DNA of 22,581 nt from Ophiocordyceps camponoti-saundersi (nom. inval.) (Eukaryota; Ascomycota; Sordariomycetes; Hypocreales; Ophiocordycipitaceae): contig PDHQ01000458.1 of assembly GCA_003339415.1 (NCBI GenBank), positions 1 through 22,581 of the forward strand. Direction: 5' to 3'. The position numbers were made by a program, and so were the translations under genes. The notes beneath the pieces are model-generated. The model was not told the origin of the DNA. It saw nothing but the letters and a program-made list of their open reading frames with translations, and made no database searches. Every line of letters starts with the position of its first letter. Within the stretch, counting starts at the first letter, position 1. Below, one piece after another: positions 1-13,630 of the stretch.

Positions 1-69
1 AAAAAAAAACTTAATTTCTATATAGTATTTCTATCGCGCTATTTATTAGTATTTTTTTTATATTAAAAT

Positions 70-246
70 AGCTTACGTAAGCTGACTAAAAATTTAGTCC
101 TTTTAGTCTTTAGTCTTTAGTTAGTTAGTCCTTATATTTAAAAACTAACTAAAGTCCTTAAGCTAACTAACTAAAGACTAACTAAAAGGTACGTACTTTT
201 AGTCCGGACTTTTTTTAGTTAGTCCTAACTAACTAAAGACTAACTA
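70..246. repeat. Palindrome-dense TTAGTC/GACTAA block
   Basis: This short AT-rich block is built from TTAGTC, TTAGTTAG and their complements on both strands. A perfect 14 bp palindrome (agcttac/gtaagct) lies at 70-83. GACTAAA and TTTAGTC pair across two bases at 84-99. A near-perfect 23 bp palindrome centred on GTACGTAC lies at 181-203, overlapped by the perfect palindrome agtccggact at 201-210. The stretch at about 100-131 is an imperfect inverted copy of about 160-190. It sits just outside the left arm of the large inverted repeat. It could be the remains of a miniature inverted-repeat element or a RIP-altered simple repeat. No coding potential is visible in 1-259. Confidence 0.6.
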
Positions 247-259
247 ATTTTAAACCCTG

Positions 260-3200
260 CCTTTAATATTAGTAAGGGAGTATAGAAGCGTAAGGCGGGC
301 ACGGCTTCTTAATAAAGTAGCCGGTATTTTAAAAGCTAAGCTAATAGTAGAAAAAGATACTATAATAGTTTATTAAGTAAAATATCTAAGCGCTATAATT
401 TTAGAAACTTTAAGTAAAGAGTTATTAGAGCTAGAGTATTTATCGTCTAAGAGTAAGTGCTCTAAATTATAATCTTCGTTATTAGGGAGTTTTTCGCTAT
501 TAGCTTATCTTTTTATTTTTCGGTTAATATAGTAAATATAACCGTCTAATTTACTAAAAGATAGATTATAGCTTTCTTCTTAGAGTGCCTATTTCTAAGC
601 GACGAATATTATATAGTTATTCGATTTCTAGTTATTAAATTTATAAGTAAGTAATTTAAATAAATATTAAAGTTTAGCGAGGTTTTTAAATAGCTAAATA
701 GCTCTCTTAAAGCTTTTAAAGGTAAGTATAAGGGGAGTATAAATTAGCTACTTATAGAATAGCTTATAGTAAGTTTTATCGTAAGAACGATAAAGATTAC
801 TATAAGGCGGATCGATCTTAAGTATAAAAAAAGGAAAAATAAGAAGAAAACGAATAGAATTAAAGAATAAAAAGGAATAACTATAAGGGGAATAGATATA
901 ATATATAGGAAAGATATAATAAAGATAGGAAATATAAAGGGGGATAATAAAAGATAAATAGAAAAGAGAAAAGGTAAGAGAGAAAAGGTAGGAAAATAAA
1001 GGGAAATTTAGTATAAACGGTAATATATTAAGTTTATTATTTTCTAATAATTTTACGCGTTCGTTACTAGGTAATTTATTTACCTTATTCTAATAGCTAG
1101 TACTTTTTAAGAATATTTATATATTTTTTTCTTAGTAATATCTAGCCGGGCTTTTAACTTATCCTTTTCTTTCTTAAATTTTTCGATTATCTCCTTTTAT
1201 TAAAAGTCCTTTTTAGCTACTTATTAATTATTATTATTCGGGTATCTTTTTTAATATATAAGATACTTTATTTAAATAATACCTTATCTTTTTTTAACTT
1301 TTCTCCTATTAAGGATTTATTTAATCTTATAATTATCGGTATTAAGCTTAGGGCTAGGTTATTCTCCTAAAGCGTTAGCTAATCGAAATTAAATAACTAA
1401 TATAATAAAATAGATATTTATAAAGTTATTAAAATTTAATCGATAAGCTAAATAGCCGATTTATTCGATTACGCGGAAGGGCTTAGTTTACCGTTCCGAA
1501 AGCTTCGCTACTTATCTATTAGGAATAGAATATCTTTTCCTAAGTTTTAGCTAAACCTAATTACTAAGCTTAAACTCGAGCTTCCGATATTTCTTATTAT
1601 AATATTATTTTATCGTAGCTTAAGCGTAAATAATAAAGATAACTACCTTATCTTTTAATACTTCCTAGGATTTAGGAGAAGCTTAGTCGCCTAAATAACG
1701 GAAACTATCGTTTATCTAGAATCTAGTAAATAACTTACTTAGCGTAGTTTTAATAACTAAGAAAAAGAAATTATTAAGAGAAAACTAAAAAGCTAATAAG
1801 GCGTTAATTTATCGCTTTATTAGAAAGTTAATAGCGAAGAATCTAAAAGTAATTTTAATAATTTAGTTTTATTTTTTAGATAAATTATTAGTTTATAGGT
1901 AATATATAGTTAATATTAAAAATTTAATACTAAAAGTAAATTATAAGGTTTTTTAAAATTTAGATATAAATTTTAGATTTTAATTAAAAATAATTTATTT
2001 TAGGAGTCCCTAATTATAATAAGTAAGCTTATAATATAGCTACTAAGCTTATTTTTCGGCGGTAAAGTAATCGTATTTAAAGGTTAAAATATATATTTTC
2101 GAGAACTTATCGGTAATAATAAAAAAAGTATTATAGAATTTTCCTTTAAGTTTAAATTAGGGTAAGTTTTTTAAAAAGATTAAAAAAAGTCTAGTAATAA
2201 AATCTATTATAATTATATAAAAAGGAATCGCTAGGGAATAAATTAAAATTATTTCCTTAAAAGGAGGCTATTTATTAATTTAATTATATTTATAAATATT
2301 ATATTTATTTATAAAATCGTTAATTTTCTTTTTTAATTAGGAAATAATAAAATTAAAAAAAAGTTTAGCCTATATATATTTTTAATTAGTATAAAATTTA
2401 TAAAAGTAATATTTAAAAATAATTTTTTTAGCGTAATTTTTAAGAATATAAAGTTATCGTTAATTATTAATATTTTTAAAATATAATAAGCTATTTACTT
2501 AGATAAAAGAGAGTTTTTCCTAAAAGTTTTCGTTTTTAAGTTATTTTAAGATTTTAGATTATTATATATCGAGGAGATATTTTTCGGAAATCCTACGTTA
2601 GAAGGCGTTATTAAGAATAGCTTTTAAGGAAATAAATACGTAGTCCTAATTAATATAATCTTCTTAGATATCCTTAAGTTCTCCTTATCCTTTTTCTAAG
2701 ATTATTTTTAAGGGGAGGCGTAAAAGAGAGTTTACGAGAATATTAAAAATACTTAAGATATATTAGATTTTAAGAAAATATTAACTTAGAAATTAAAAAG
2801 TAAAAGTAAAATAATTATTATTTTTTATATTAATAGTAAAAAGAAAAGTTTATTTTATAATTACTAAAATTATAATATAATTTATAAAAATTATAATTTT
2901 TAGTTTTTAAGTTTTAATTAAATAAGTTTAGAATTTATAATAAGCTTATATTAAGTAAAAGATCTTAAGTTTAATTAGCTAATATCTAATTTTAGCTAAT
3001 TTAAGGGTATAACTAAAATAATAAATAAGTTTAATAAATTACTAAAGCGGAGCTAAAAATAATTTCTAAGATTTCTTATTATTAATATAGAAAAAATAAG
3101 CTATAAAACTATTCTCTTAGAAAATATTAATTTATAAAAAAAGTTAATAGTTAAGAAAAAACTAATTAAAAGTAATATTATTATAAAAAGTATTAGTAAT

Positions 3201-6200
3201 ATTATTAAAATAGTTAGTTTCTTTTTTTATTAGGATAATTTTAAATTAAAAAGTAAAAGTATTTCTTTTCGGTTTAGTAATAAGTACTTTATTTTCCTAT
3301 CTTTCTTAGAATATTACTATTTTATATTTTTAAAAAAGGTTAATTTTTTATATAAAATAGGGAATAAAATATTTTATTTATCTAACTAATCTAATTTATT
3401 ACTTAAGATATTATAAGGTATTAAGAAACTTAATATCTTATAAGGCTTTTACTTAAAATTAAATATTTATTAGTATAAATCTATTAATATAATATCTTAA
3501 TATTTCTATAAATAAGTAATAAAAAAATAATTTAGAAGTAAAAAGGGAAAGATTTATACTAATAAAAAAATTAAATATTATAATTAGATACTTAATATAA
3601 TCTTCTAAGGTATTAGAGAAAATTACTATATTATTAATATATTTAATAATATATATTTTATATAGTTAGAGAATATAATTAACGAATCTTTATATATAAA
3701 TAGGAGAATTTTTATACTTTATAAAAGTAACTATAGCTCTCTCTAATTTATAATAAGAAGTAATTATAAACCGCTTTTAGTAATTTAGATAAATAAGAAA
3801 CTAATAAAAGAAGCTTTAAGTATTAATAGTAAAAATAACCTTTTTACTTACTAACTTATAGATTATATTTTAAGGGAGAGGTATTAGATATATATTAAGA
3901 ATAGCTACGCTATTTAAAGCTCGTAAGTTATTAACGATATATAATTTACCTTTTCTCTAAATAATAAAATATAAGCTAGTAAAAAGTAAAGCTTTAAGCG
4001 CCTATTTTATTTTACCTTATAAATATATATTATTATATTTTTTATTAAGGAAATTTTAATTAGGTTTATTTAATAAATAGGGATATAAACTAAGTTTTTT
4101 CTTATACTAATTATTAATAAAGAGAATTTTTAGATACCGCTCGGGGGGCAAATTAATTAGCCTAATATCTTCCTAGAATTTCGGAAAGGAATTATAAAAT
4201 TATTTTACTTTTCTAGATAACTAAAGATTTAATATATAAATTTTAACGCTATATTCTCCTTTAATTTCCGAGATATTAGATATCTTAAAGATACCTAACT
4301 AATAAGGTTAACTTAGGTCCGGGATATTAATAGAAGGTAAGTTAGTATTAGTTTTTTTAGATAATATTATTTAGTTTAAAAGAAAATCTAGCGTTAAACG
4401 TTTATTAAGGTTATCTAAGGTATTTTTCTTAATAATTTATTAAAAGATTATAAAAGAAAATTAATTATTAAGATCTAATATAATACTAACTTTTTCTTTT
4501 TATTTAAAAAAGATTAGTTTATTACTTAAGTTAAAAATAATTAAATAGAAATAATTATAAATAATTAAACCTAAAAGGAAATAAAAATTAAGGAAGAAGA
4601 TAAAGTTACGATTCTTAGGAGGATTTCTAATTAATACTAAAATTATACTTATTAAAAAAAAAGGGATTATTATTATTAAAGCGGCTATTATACGTTTATA
4701 AATAGCTAGTTCTTTATAAGTAAAATAGTATTTAATATATATTCCTCCGTAAAGTTAAATTTAAAGCTCTTATTAAGAGTTAAGAATATCGATTTTATAA
4801 AAGATCGAGAATCCTTATCCTAATAAAACTCTAATAAAAAAATACTCGATAACTTAAGCGCTAGCTTTAAACTTACTAATATAAAACTTACTATTAATTT
4901 TACCGATAATATATAAAATAAAGGTAGCTTAACTATAAGTTAAAGCTAATTTAATACTATTTAAGCTATAAATTATTATTAGATTATAGTTAACGTTATC
5001 GAACTTATTAAGTAAGTTTTTCTTAATAAGGGATCTATTTATTCTAATATCGATATATATTTTTATAATATTAGATAGTCCGTTTTTACTAAATATTAAA
5101 ATCTTCGTATAGGAAAAACGGGAAACTTATTTTAAAGGAAAATTAGTTATCTAAGGAGTAGCTTCGATAATAGGAAGGTTTTTAGGAAGGAGGTTTCTAA
5201 TAATATTAAAAGGTTTTATTTTATATTTCTTAAGATCCGAAATAAAATAATATAAGTTATTAGCTAGTTACTTATCTTTTTTAGCTTTAAATAATTTAGA
5301 TAAGTTAGTTTTATTATATAGATTATATTCTAAAATATTAAGGATTATATTATATATCTCGGAAAAGATTATAAAAACTTTATCGGTATTAGGATCTTAT
5401 TCGGTAAATTCGTAAGTAAGATTAATAAGGATAAGATTACCTTTTAAGCTTTCTTTATTTTTTTTTAGGAAAGGCTATTTTATTTTTACCTTAAACTTAA
5501 TATTTTTATCGAAAAGTTTCTAAGTATTATTAGTTAGCTTTCTAAGGAAATTATTTAGTTTATAATCTAGTTAGTAGTTTAAATTTCGTAAGGATTTCTC
5601 CTTAGAATTATTTACCTTATATTTATATCGAGGTAACTTACTTAAAGCTATATACTAAATAATATTATTTTATAAATTACCTTAAGTTCCTCTAATTAGC
5701 TTAATTTAAAAGTTCGGAATAAGTTATTTATATTTATATACTTAGTTATTTAAGGTATCTTTACTAATTAGCTATCGGAAAGTTTCTTAGAAAAAGATAT
5801 TAAGTTAGGAAAAGATAATTATTAGTATAGATTATTTAAGATAAAAAGCTACTTAAGCTATTCTTTTTATTTTAAATACTTATAATCGGAAATCTTTTCT
5901 AGCGAGTATATCTTAAGATATAAAGCTTTATTTTTATATAATAAGAGCGGTAATATTAAGTTAGATAGTAAACTTTTTCTAAAAAGCTTTTACCTATCCT
6001 TAGATTCCTAAACCGGGAAAAGTTAGTTTTAATCTAATCTAAAGGTTTAGATTTCTAGAATACTATTTTATAATATAACTCCGAAAAAAAGAGGGAATAA
6101 GTTATATAAGTTTATTTATATAATCTTTACTTTAAGCGGTAACTTATTTTAAAGCGTTTATAAATCGGTTAATATTTTAGTAAATAATAGTTCGATTAGT

Positions 6201-6856
6201 TTCTTTAATCTAATCGAAAGTAATATTAAAAATACTAATAAGCTTAAATTATCTAATATTTTTAGCTTATAACCTAACTTATTATCTAAATAATTTCTAT
6301 AATTTTAATTAATTATATAATTATAAATTATTATTTAGGTTAATATATTTAAGGTAATTTAAGTTTTAAAATATAATATTATAAAAGTAAAGTATATTAT
6401 TAACTATCCGTATTATTTTTTCCTCTTCCGCGGAAAGTAAAGGAGGTTTTCCGGAATTAAATAATATTATAAAAGGATCTAGAAAATACTACCTTATTAA
6501 AATATTCTTCCTTAAGGTAAATAGTTCTCTTTTTAGAAAGGATTTTTATAGCGTAGAGGTTTTCTTACCTTTATCCTAAAAAGAGGTTTCCTCCTTACCT
6601 TCTTCCTAAAAAGGGACTCTAGTATTTTCCTTACCTTTTACCGGTAAAGTAAGCTACTTACCTTTTCTTTTAGTATTACTTATAGTTTAAAGGTACTTTT
6701 AAATAAAAGGTAGCTAATTTTCTAAGGGAATTCTAAGTAAGTAAAGGATACCGTTAAATATATATTTTAATTAATTTACTTATTTAAATAGTTAATTATA
6801 GTTTATTATAATATTTAGATTAGTTAGGAAAAGTTCGATTATAATAGGTAACTTAA
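260..6856 (-). repeat. Left arm of ~6.6 kb inverted repeat
   Basis: Read as reverse complement, this stretch aligns with 7811-14407 along its whole length. Paired coordinates sum to about 14667 with almost no drift, so indels are few. The outer edge pairs 260-276 with 14391-14407. The inner edge pairs the run around 6831-6855 with 7812-7837. Beyond both edges similarity stops abruptly. The arm contains a gypsy gag-pol relic on the minus strand plus about 770 bases beyond the end of pol. Differences between the arms seen by eye are mostly C/T and G/A transitions, as expected of RIP acting separately on two copies. Confidence 0.88.
1037..5787 (-). pseudogene. Ty3/gypsy chromovirus gag-pol relic, left copy
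   Basis: This is the minus-strand counterpart of the better preserved relic at 8880-13630, placed by the arm alignment. The original protein would have been a retrotransposon polyprotein with reverse transcriptase, RNase H, integrase and chromodomain. The reverse transcriptase block maps to about 3151-4273. Its catalytic YIDD motif survives only as YINN at 3630-3641, because both aspartates became asparagine through G-to-A change. The integrase catalytic region falls near 1870-2210 and the chromodomain near 1210-1330. The frame is full of TAA and TAG codons from former CAA, CAG and TGG. This copy is at least as heavily mutated as the right one: it lost a CpG in the YIDD codons that the right arm keeps. 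It cannot encode a working enzyme. The upstream limit is approximate. Confidence 0.82.
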
Positions 6857-7196
6857 TTTTTTAAGGATTATCCTAATATAGTAAGTACTTTTAAACTAGC
6901 TTTATTTCCCTATATTATAAAGGAGGAAATTTACCTTAGAAGGGGTAAGGTTTCTTTACTACTTTATAAATATTAAAAGTATAAGCTTCTTTTTTCTTAG
7001 CTATAACTTCTTCCTCGATTACTTTAAGAAGTTTAGGGGTAAAGAAATAATATATAGCTAGGGTTAAGTAATAAATATAGTAAAGCTTTCTTCTAAGCTA
7101 AAAATCTACGCTTATAAAGTTTAGTTAGTAAAAAACGTTTCGGGTCCGACTTACTATCTTAATAGCTAAAGATTTATAAGTTAATAAAATATAGAA
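6857..7196. other. Unassigned spacer, left half
   Basis: This is the part of the spacer between the two inverted-repeat arms that lies to the left of the 604 bp repeat. It is AT-rich and RIP-mutated, without CpA or TpG. I see no open frame, no match to the other repeats of the window, and no clear long terminal repeat belonging to the left gypsy relic, although that is where its 5' LTR would be expected. Confidence 0.5.
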
Positions 7197-7800
7197 TTAC
7201 TACTAGTTAATATACGCTTATATATATAATTTACTAATAATTATATATATTAAGCTAGTTACTAAATATAGTATATAGGAAAGGGAGATAGGCTAGCTAC
7301 TAATCGTAAGATTATAGAATAGCTACTATAAAAAGTATAAGTATAAGTAAAAGTTTTTTAAGAATTAAAATAGTAATTATAAAAAAATCTAAATTATTAC
7401 CTAAAAGAATATTAAGCTAATTATATAGCTAGGAGCTTAAGGAAGATTTCCTAGTATAATCTTAAAAGTATTTACTTAAGGGGATTTTATAGTAATTTCC
7501 GAGTATATTAGTAAAATAGAGATTTCCTAGTACGCGGTAATTTCCTAACGTACGGGGATTTCCTAGTAAAATCCGGAGATTTCTAAAAGTATATTTTAAT
7601 ACTAAATCTTATTAGAAATCTTAGTAAAATCCTAAGAGTTATTATAAAGAAATCCTAAGAGGAAATCCTAGTAATTTCCTAAGCGTAAAGGTAATAAAGT
7701 TTCTAGGGGAAATCTAAGTAAAATCCTAAGGCGGGAAATCCTAGGAAATCTTAAGAAAATATTATAAGAGGTTAGGCGATTTATAAAAATATTATTATAT
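7197..7800 (+). repeat. 604 bp repeat, copy 1
   Basis: This copy aligns without net gaps to 15264-15867 (constant offset 8067) and, inverted, to 18080-18680. It starts at ttactactag and ends at attattatat. The first ~245 bases read in one frame through RIP stops. From about 7440 on it is packed with variants of gatttcctag, taaaatcc and aaatcctaag in both orientations, which makes it internally repetitive and palindromic. It ends about ten bases before the right gypsy arm starts. Together with copy 2 it brackets that relic, so it may be a 5' LTR. No primer-binding site is recognisable after it, and RIP could have erased one. It could instead be an independent short element or part of an internal region. 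Confidence 0.85.
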
Positions 7801-8879
7801 ATCCTATATTACTAAGTTACTTATTATAATCGAACTTTTCCTAACTAATCTAAATATTATAATAGATTATAATCGATTATTTAAATAAGTAAATTAACTA
7901 AAGTATATATTTAATAATATCTTTTACTTATTTAAAATTCTTTTAGAAAATTAGCTACCTTTTATTTAAGAGTACCTTCGAACTATAAGTAATACTAAAA
8001 GAAAAGGTAAATAGCTTACTTTACTAGTAAAAGGTAAGGAAAATATTAAAGTCCCCTTTTAGGAAAAAGGTAAGGAGGAAACCTATTTTTAGGATAAAGG
8101 TAAGAAAACCTTTACGCTATAAGAATCCTCTCTAAAAAGAGAATTATCTACCTTAAGAAAGAATACCTTAATAAGGTAATATTTTCTAAATCCTTTTATA
8201 ATATCGTTTAATTCCGGAAAACCTCTTTTACTTTCCGCGGAAAAGGAAAAAATAATATAGATAGTTAATAATATATTTTACTCTTATAATATTATATTTT
8301 AAAACTTAAATTACCTTAAATATATTAACCTAAATAATAATTTATAATTATATAATTAATTAAAATCGTAAAAACTATTTAGATAATAAGTTAAGTTATA
8401 AGCTAAAAATATTAGATAGTTTAAGCTTACTAATACTTTTAATATTATTTTCGATTAGATTAAAAAAATTAATTAAATTATTATTTACTAAAATATTAAC
8501 TAATTTATAAACGCTTTAAAATAAGTTACCGCTTAAAATAAGGATTACGTAAATAAATTTATATAATTTATTCTTTTTTTTTTTCGGGGTTATATTATAG
8601 AATAGTATTCCGGAGATTTAAACCCTTAAATTAGATTAGAATTAACTTTTCCTAATTTAGGAATTTAAGGATAAGTAAAAGCTTTTTAGAAAAAGTTTAT
8701 TATCTAACTTAATATTACCGCTCTTATTATATAAAAATAAAGCTTTATATTTTAAGATATATTTACTAAAAAAAACTTCCGATTATAAATATTTAAGATA
8801 AAAAAAATAACTTAAGTAGCCCTTTATCTTAAATAATTTATATTAATAATTATCTTTTCCTAACTTAATATTTTTTTTT

Positions 8880-11800
8880 AAGAAATTTTCCGATAGCTAA
8901 TTAGCGAAGATACTTTAAATAACTAAATATATAAATATAAATAATTTATTCTAAACCTCTAAACTAAGCTAATTAAAGAAATTTAAGGTAATTTATAGAA
9001 TAATATTACTTAGTATATAGCTTTAAGTAAATTACCTTAATATAAATATAAGGTAAATAATTCCGAAAAGAAATTCTTATAAAATCTAAACTACTAACTA
9101 AATTATAAACTAAATAATTTCCTTAGAAAGCTAATAGATAATACCTAAAAACTTTTTAATAAGAATATTAAGTTTAAAGTAAAGATAAAATAGCTTTTCT
9201 TAAAAAAAAATAGAGAAAGCTTAAAAGGTAATCTTATCTTTATTAATCTTACTTACGAACTTACCGAATAAGATCCTAATACCGATAAAATCTTTATAAT
9301 CTCTTCTAAAATACGTAATATAATCTTTAATATTTTAAAATATAATCCGGATAATAAAACTAATTTATTTAAATTATCTAAAGCTAAAAAAGATAAGTAA
9401 CTAGCTAACGATTTATATTATTTTATTTTAGATTTTAAAAAATATAAGATAAAACCTCTTAATATTATTAGAAACCTTTTTTCTAAAAACCTTTTTATTA
9501 TCGAAGCTACTCTTTAAATAACTAATTTTCTTTTAAAATAGGTTTCCTATTTTTCCTATATAAAGATTTTAATATTTAATAGAAATAAATTATCTAACGC
9601 TATAAAAATATATATCGATATTAAAATAAATAAATCCCTTATTAGGAAAAACTTACTTAATAAGTTTAATAATATTAATTATAATTTAATAATAATTCGT
9701 AGCTTAAATAATATTAGATTAGCCTTAACTTATAGTTAGGCTACCTTTACTTTATATATTATTAGTAAAATTAATAGTAAGTTTTATATTAGTAAGTTTA
9801 AAGCTAGCGCTTAAGTTATTAAGTATTTTCCTATTAGAGTTTTATTAAGATAAAGATTCTTAATCCCTTATAGAATCGATATTTTTAACTCTTAATAAGA
9901 GCTTTAAATTTAACTTTATAAAAGAATACGTATCGAATACTATTTTACTTATAGAGGACTAGCTATTCGTAAATATATAATAGCCGCTTTAGTAATAATA
10001 ATCCCTCCTTTTTTAATAAGTATAATTTTAATATTAATTAGAAATTTTTTTAAGAATTATAACCTTATCTTTTTTTTTAATTCTTATTTCCTTTTAGGTT
10101 TAATTATTTATAATTATTTCTATTTAACTATCTTTAACTTAAGTAATAAATTAATTTTTTTTAAATAAAAAAAAAAAGTTAATATTATATTAAATCTTAA
10201 TAATTAATTTTCTTTTATAATCCCTTAATAAATTACTAAGAAAGATACCTTAAATAACCCTAATAAATATTTAATATTAGATTCTTTTTTAAACTAAATA
10301 ATATTATTTAAAAAAACTAATACTAACTTACCTTTTATTAATATCTTAGATTTAAGTTAACCTTATTAGTTAAGTATCTCTAAGATACCTAATATTTTAA
10401 AAATCGAAGGAGAATATAGCGTAAAAATCTATATACTAAATCTTTAGTTATCCGGAAAAGTAAAATAATTTTATAATTCCTTTCCGAAACTTTAAGAAAA
10501 TACTAAGCTAATTAATCTACCCCCTAAGCGGTATCTAAAAATCCCCCTTATCGATAATTAATATAAAAAAAAACTTAGTTTACGTCTTTATTTATTAAAT
10601 AAACCTAATTAGGATTTCCTTAATAAAAAGTATAATAATATATATTTATAAAGTAAGATAGAATAAGCGCTTAAAGCTTTACTTTTCGCTAGCTTATATT
10701 TTATTATTTAGAAAAAAGGTAAATTATATATTATTAATAATTTATAAGCTTTAAATAGCGTAGCTATTTCCGATATATATCTAATACCTCTCCCTTAAGA
10801 TATAATCTATAAGTTAGTAAATAAAAAAGTTATTTTTACTATTAATATTTAAAGCTTTTTTTATTAGTTTCTTATTTATTTAGATTACTAAAAATAATTT
10901 ATAATTATTTCTTACTATAAATTAGAAAGAGCTATAATTACTTTTATAAAATATAAAAATTCTCCTACTTATATATAAAGATTTATTAATTATATTCTCT
11001 AACTATATAAAATATACGCTATTAGATATATCGATAATATAGTAATTTTCTCTAATACTTTAGAAGATTATATTAAGTATCTAATTATAATATTTAATCT
11101 TTTTATTAATATAAATTTTTCCCTTTTTACTTTTAAATTATTCCTTTATTACTTATTTATAAAAATATTAAGGTATTATATTAATAAATTTATATTAATA
11201 AATATTTAATTTTAAGTAAAAGCTTTATAAGATATTAAGTTCCCTAATATTTTATAATATCTTAAGTAATAAATTAAATTAGTTAGATAAATAAGATATC
11301 TTATTTTTTATTTTATATAAAAAATTAACCTTTTTTAGAAATATAAAATAGTAATATTTCGAGAAAAATAGGAAAATAAAATACTTATTACTAAACTAAA
11401 AAGAAATACCTTTACCTTTTAGTTTAAGATTATCCTAATAAAGGAAAAAACTAATTATTTTAATAATATTACTAATACCTTTTATAATAACGCTACTTTT
11501 AGTTAGTTTTTTCCTAACTATTAACTTTTTTTATAAATTAATATTTTTTAGGAGAATAGTTTTATAGCTTATTTTTTCTATATTAATAATAAGGAATCTT
11601 AGAAATTATTTTTAGCTCCGCTTTAATAATTTATTAAACTTATCTATTATCTTAATTATATTTTTAAATTAGCTAAAATTAAATATTAGCTAATTAAACT
11701 TAAAATCTCTTACTTAATATAAGCTTATTATAAACTCTAAATTTATTTAATTAAAATTTAGAAACTAAAAATTATAATTTTTATAAATTATATTATAATT

Positions 11801-13630
11801 TTAATAATTATAAAATAAACTTTTCTTTTTATTATTAATATAAAAAATAATAATTACTTTATTTTTATTTTTTAATTTCTAAGTTAATATTTTTTTAAAA
11901 TTCGATATATCTTAGATATTTTTAATATTCTTATAAACTCTCTCTTACGCCTTTTTTTAAAAGTAATCCCGGAAAAAAGATAAGGAGAACTTAAAGATAT
12001 CTAAAAAGATTATATTAACTAAAACTACGTACTTATTTCCTTAGAGGCTATTCTTAATAATACCTTCTAACGTAAAATTTCCGAAAAATATCTTTTTAAT
12101 ATATAATAATCTAAAATCTTAAAATAACTCGGAGATAAAAACTTTTAGGAAAAACTCTCTTTTATCTAAATAAATAGCTTATTATATCTTAAAAATATTA
12201 ATAGTTAACGATAATTTTATATTCCCGAAAATTACGTTAAAAAAATTATTTTTAAGTATTATTTTTATAAATTTTATATTAATTAAAAATATATATAAGC
12301 TAAACTTTTCTTTAATTTTATTATTTCCTAATTAAAGAAAAAAATTAATAATTTTATAAATAAATATAATATTTATAAATATAATTAAACTAATAAATAG
12401 CTTTTTTTTAGGGAAATAATTTTAATTTATTTTTTAGCGATTTCTTTTTATATAATTATAATAAATTTTATTATTAAATTTTTTTTAGTTTTTTTAGAAA
12501 ACTTATTTTAATCTAAACTTAAAAGAAAGTTTTATAATATTTTTTTTATTATTACCGATAAGTTCTTAAAAATATATATTTTAACCCTTAAATACGATTA
12601 TTTTATTACCGAAAAATAAGCTTAGTAGCTATATTATAAGCTTACTTATTATAACTAAGAACTTTTAAAGTAAATTATTTCTAATTAGAATTTAAAATTT
12701 ATATTTAAATTTTAAAAAACTTTATAATTTACCTTTAATACTAAACTTCTAATATTAACTATATATTACCCGTAAACCGATAATCTATCTAAAAGATAAA
12801 ATTAAATTATCGAAATTATTCTTAAATTTTTCGCTATTAATTTCCTAATAAAGCGATAAATTAACGCTTTACTAGCTTTTTAGTTTTCTCTTAATAACTC
12901 CTTTTCCTTAATTATTAAAACTACGCTAAGTAAGTTACTTATTAGATTTTAAATAAACGATAATCTCCGTTATTTAAGCGACTAAGCTTCTCCTAAATTT
13001 TAGGAAATATTAAAAAATAAGGTAGTTATTTCTATTACCTACGCTTAAGCTATAATAAAACGATATTATAATAAGAAATATTAGAAACTTAAGTTTAAGC
13101 TTAGCGATTAAGTTTAGCTAAAACTTAGAAAAGGATATTTTATTTCTAATAAATAAGTAGCGAAGCTTTTAAAATAGTAAACTAAGCTTTTCCGCGTAAT
13201 TAAATAAATTAGCTATCTAGCTTATTAACTAAATCTTAATAACTCTATAAATATTTATCTTATTATATTAGTTATTTAACTTCGATTAGCTAATATTTTA
13301 AGAGAATAACTTAGCCTTAAGCTTAATATTAATAATTATAAGATTAAACAAATCCTTAATAGGAGAAAAGTTAAAAAAAGATAAGGTATTACTTAAATAA
13401 AGTATCTTATATATTAGAAAAGATACCTAAATAATAATAATTAATAAGTAGCTAAAAAAGATTTCTAATAAAAGAAAATAATTAAAGAATTTAAGAAAGA
13501 GAAAGATAAGTTAGAAGCCTAGCTAGATATTATTAGGAAAAAATATATAAATACTCTTAAAAAATACTAGCTATTAGAATAAGGTAAATAAGTTACTTAA
13601 TAACGAACGCGTAAAATTACTAGGAAATAA
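8880..13630 (+). pseudogene. Ty3/gypsy chromovirus gag-pol relic, right copy
   Basis: One reading frame (codon starts congruent to 2 mod 3) can be followed for about 1,580 codons if TAA/TAG are read as former Gln/Trp codons. Reverse transcriptase spans about 10394-11516, with YIDN at 11027-11038 for the family YIDD followed by IVIFS. An RNase H block of the fungal gypsy type follows at about 11560-11760. Integrase shows D-to-N at 12464-12466, ITDKF near 12551-12565, D-to-N at 12683-12685 and E-to-K at 12791-12793 inside the degraded HPQTDG motif. The last two residues have exactly 35 residues between them. A chromodomain starts at 13337. The 8880-10390 part would be gag and protease, but I see no diagnostic motif and the true start is not visible. 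All catalytic losses are G-to-A changes, so this is a RIP-killed element. Confidence 0.9.
13337..13600 (+). pseudogene. Integrase C-terminal chromodomain and charged tail (part of right pol relic)
   Basis: In the same frame as integrase, the codons give a degraded chromodomain. It opens with YKIKQILNRRK, follows with a KYLIY stop K-x-Y core matching the family YLVKWKGY, and ends in a stretch equivalent to the family NTWxxxxxL. Chromodomains at this position define chromoviruses and bind histone marks, steering insertion into heterochromatin. That role is family knowledge, not shown here. A highly charged Lys/Glu-rich stretch at about 13470-13575 follows and may have formed a short coiled coil. 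A surviving CpA at 13349-13350 has become TpA in the left arm. Confidence 0.75.

Noticed and set aside
84..246. Telomere-like repeat
   Set aside because: The motif is TTAGTC/TTAGTTAG in both orientations, not a one-direction TTAGGG array.
290..1010. Lys/Arg-rich plus-strand frame in the left arm
   Set aside because: The purine-rich strand gives Lys/Arg in any frame, and the opposite strand reads equally well after allowing RIP stops, so no coding strand can be chosen.
7440..7760. CRISPR-like array from repeated gatttcctag units
   Set aside because: Units are short, variable, on both strands and not separated by equal spacers; the whole block recurs as part of a 604 bp repeat.
10150..10180. 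A-rich run as a LINE or processed-transcript tail
   Set aside because: It lies inside the continuous gypsy pol frame as a Lys-rich codon run.
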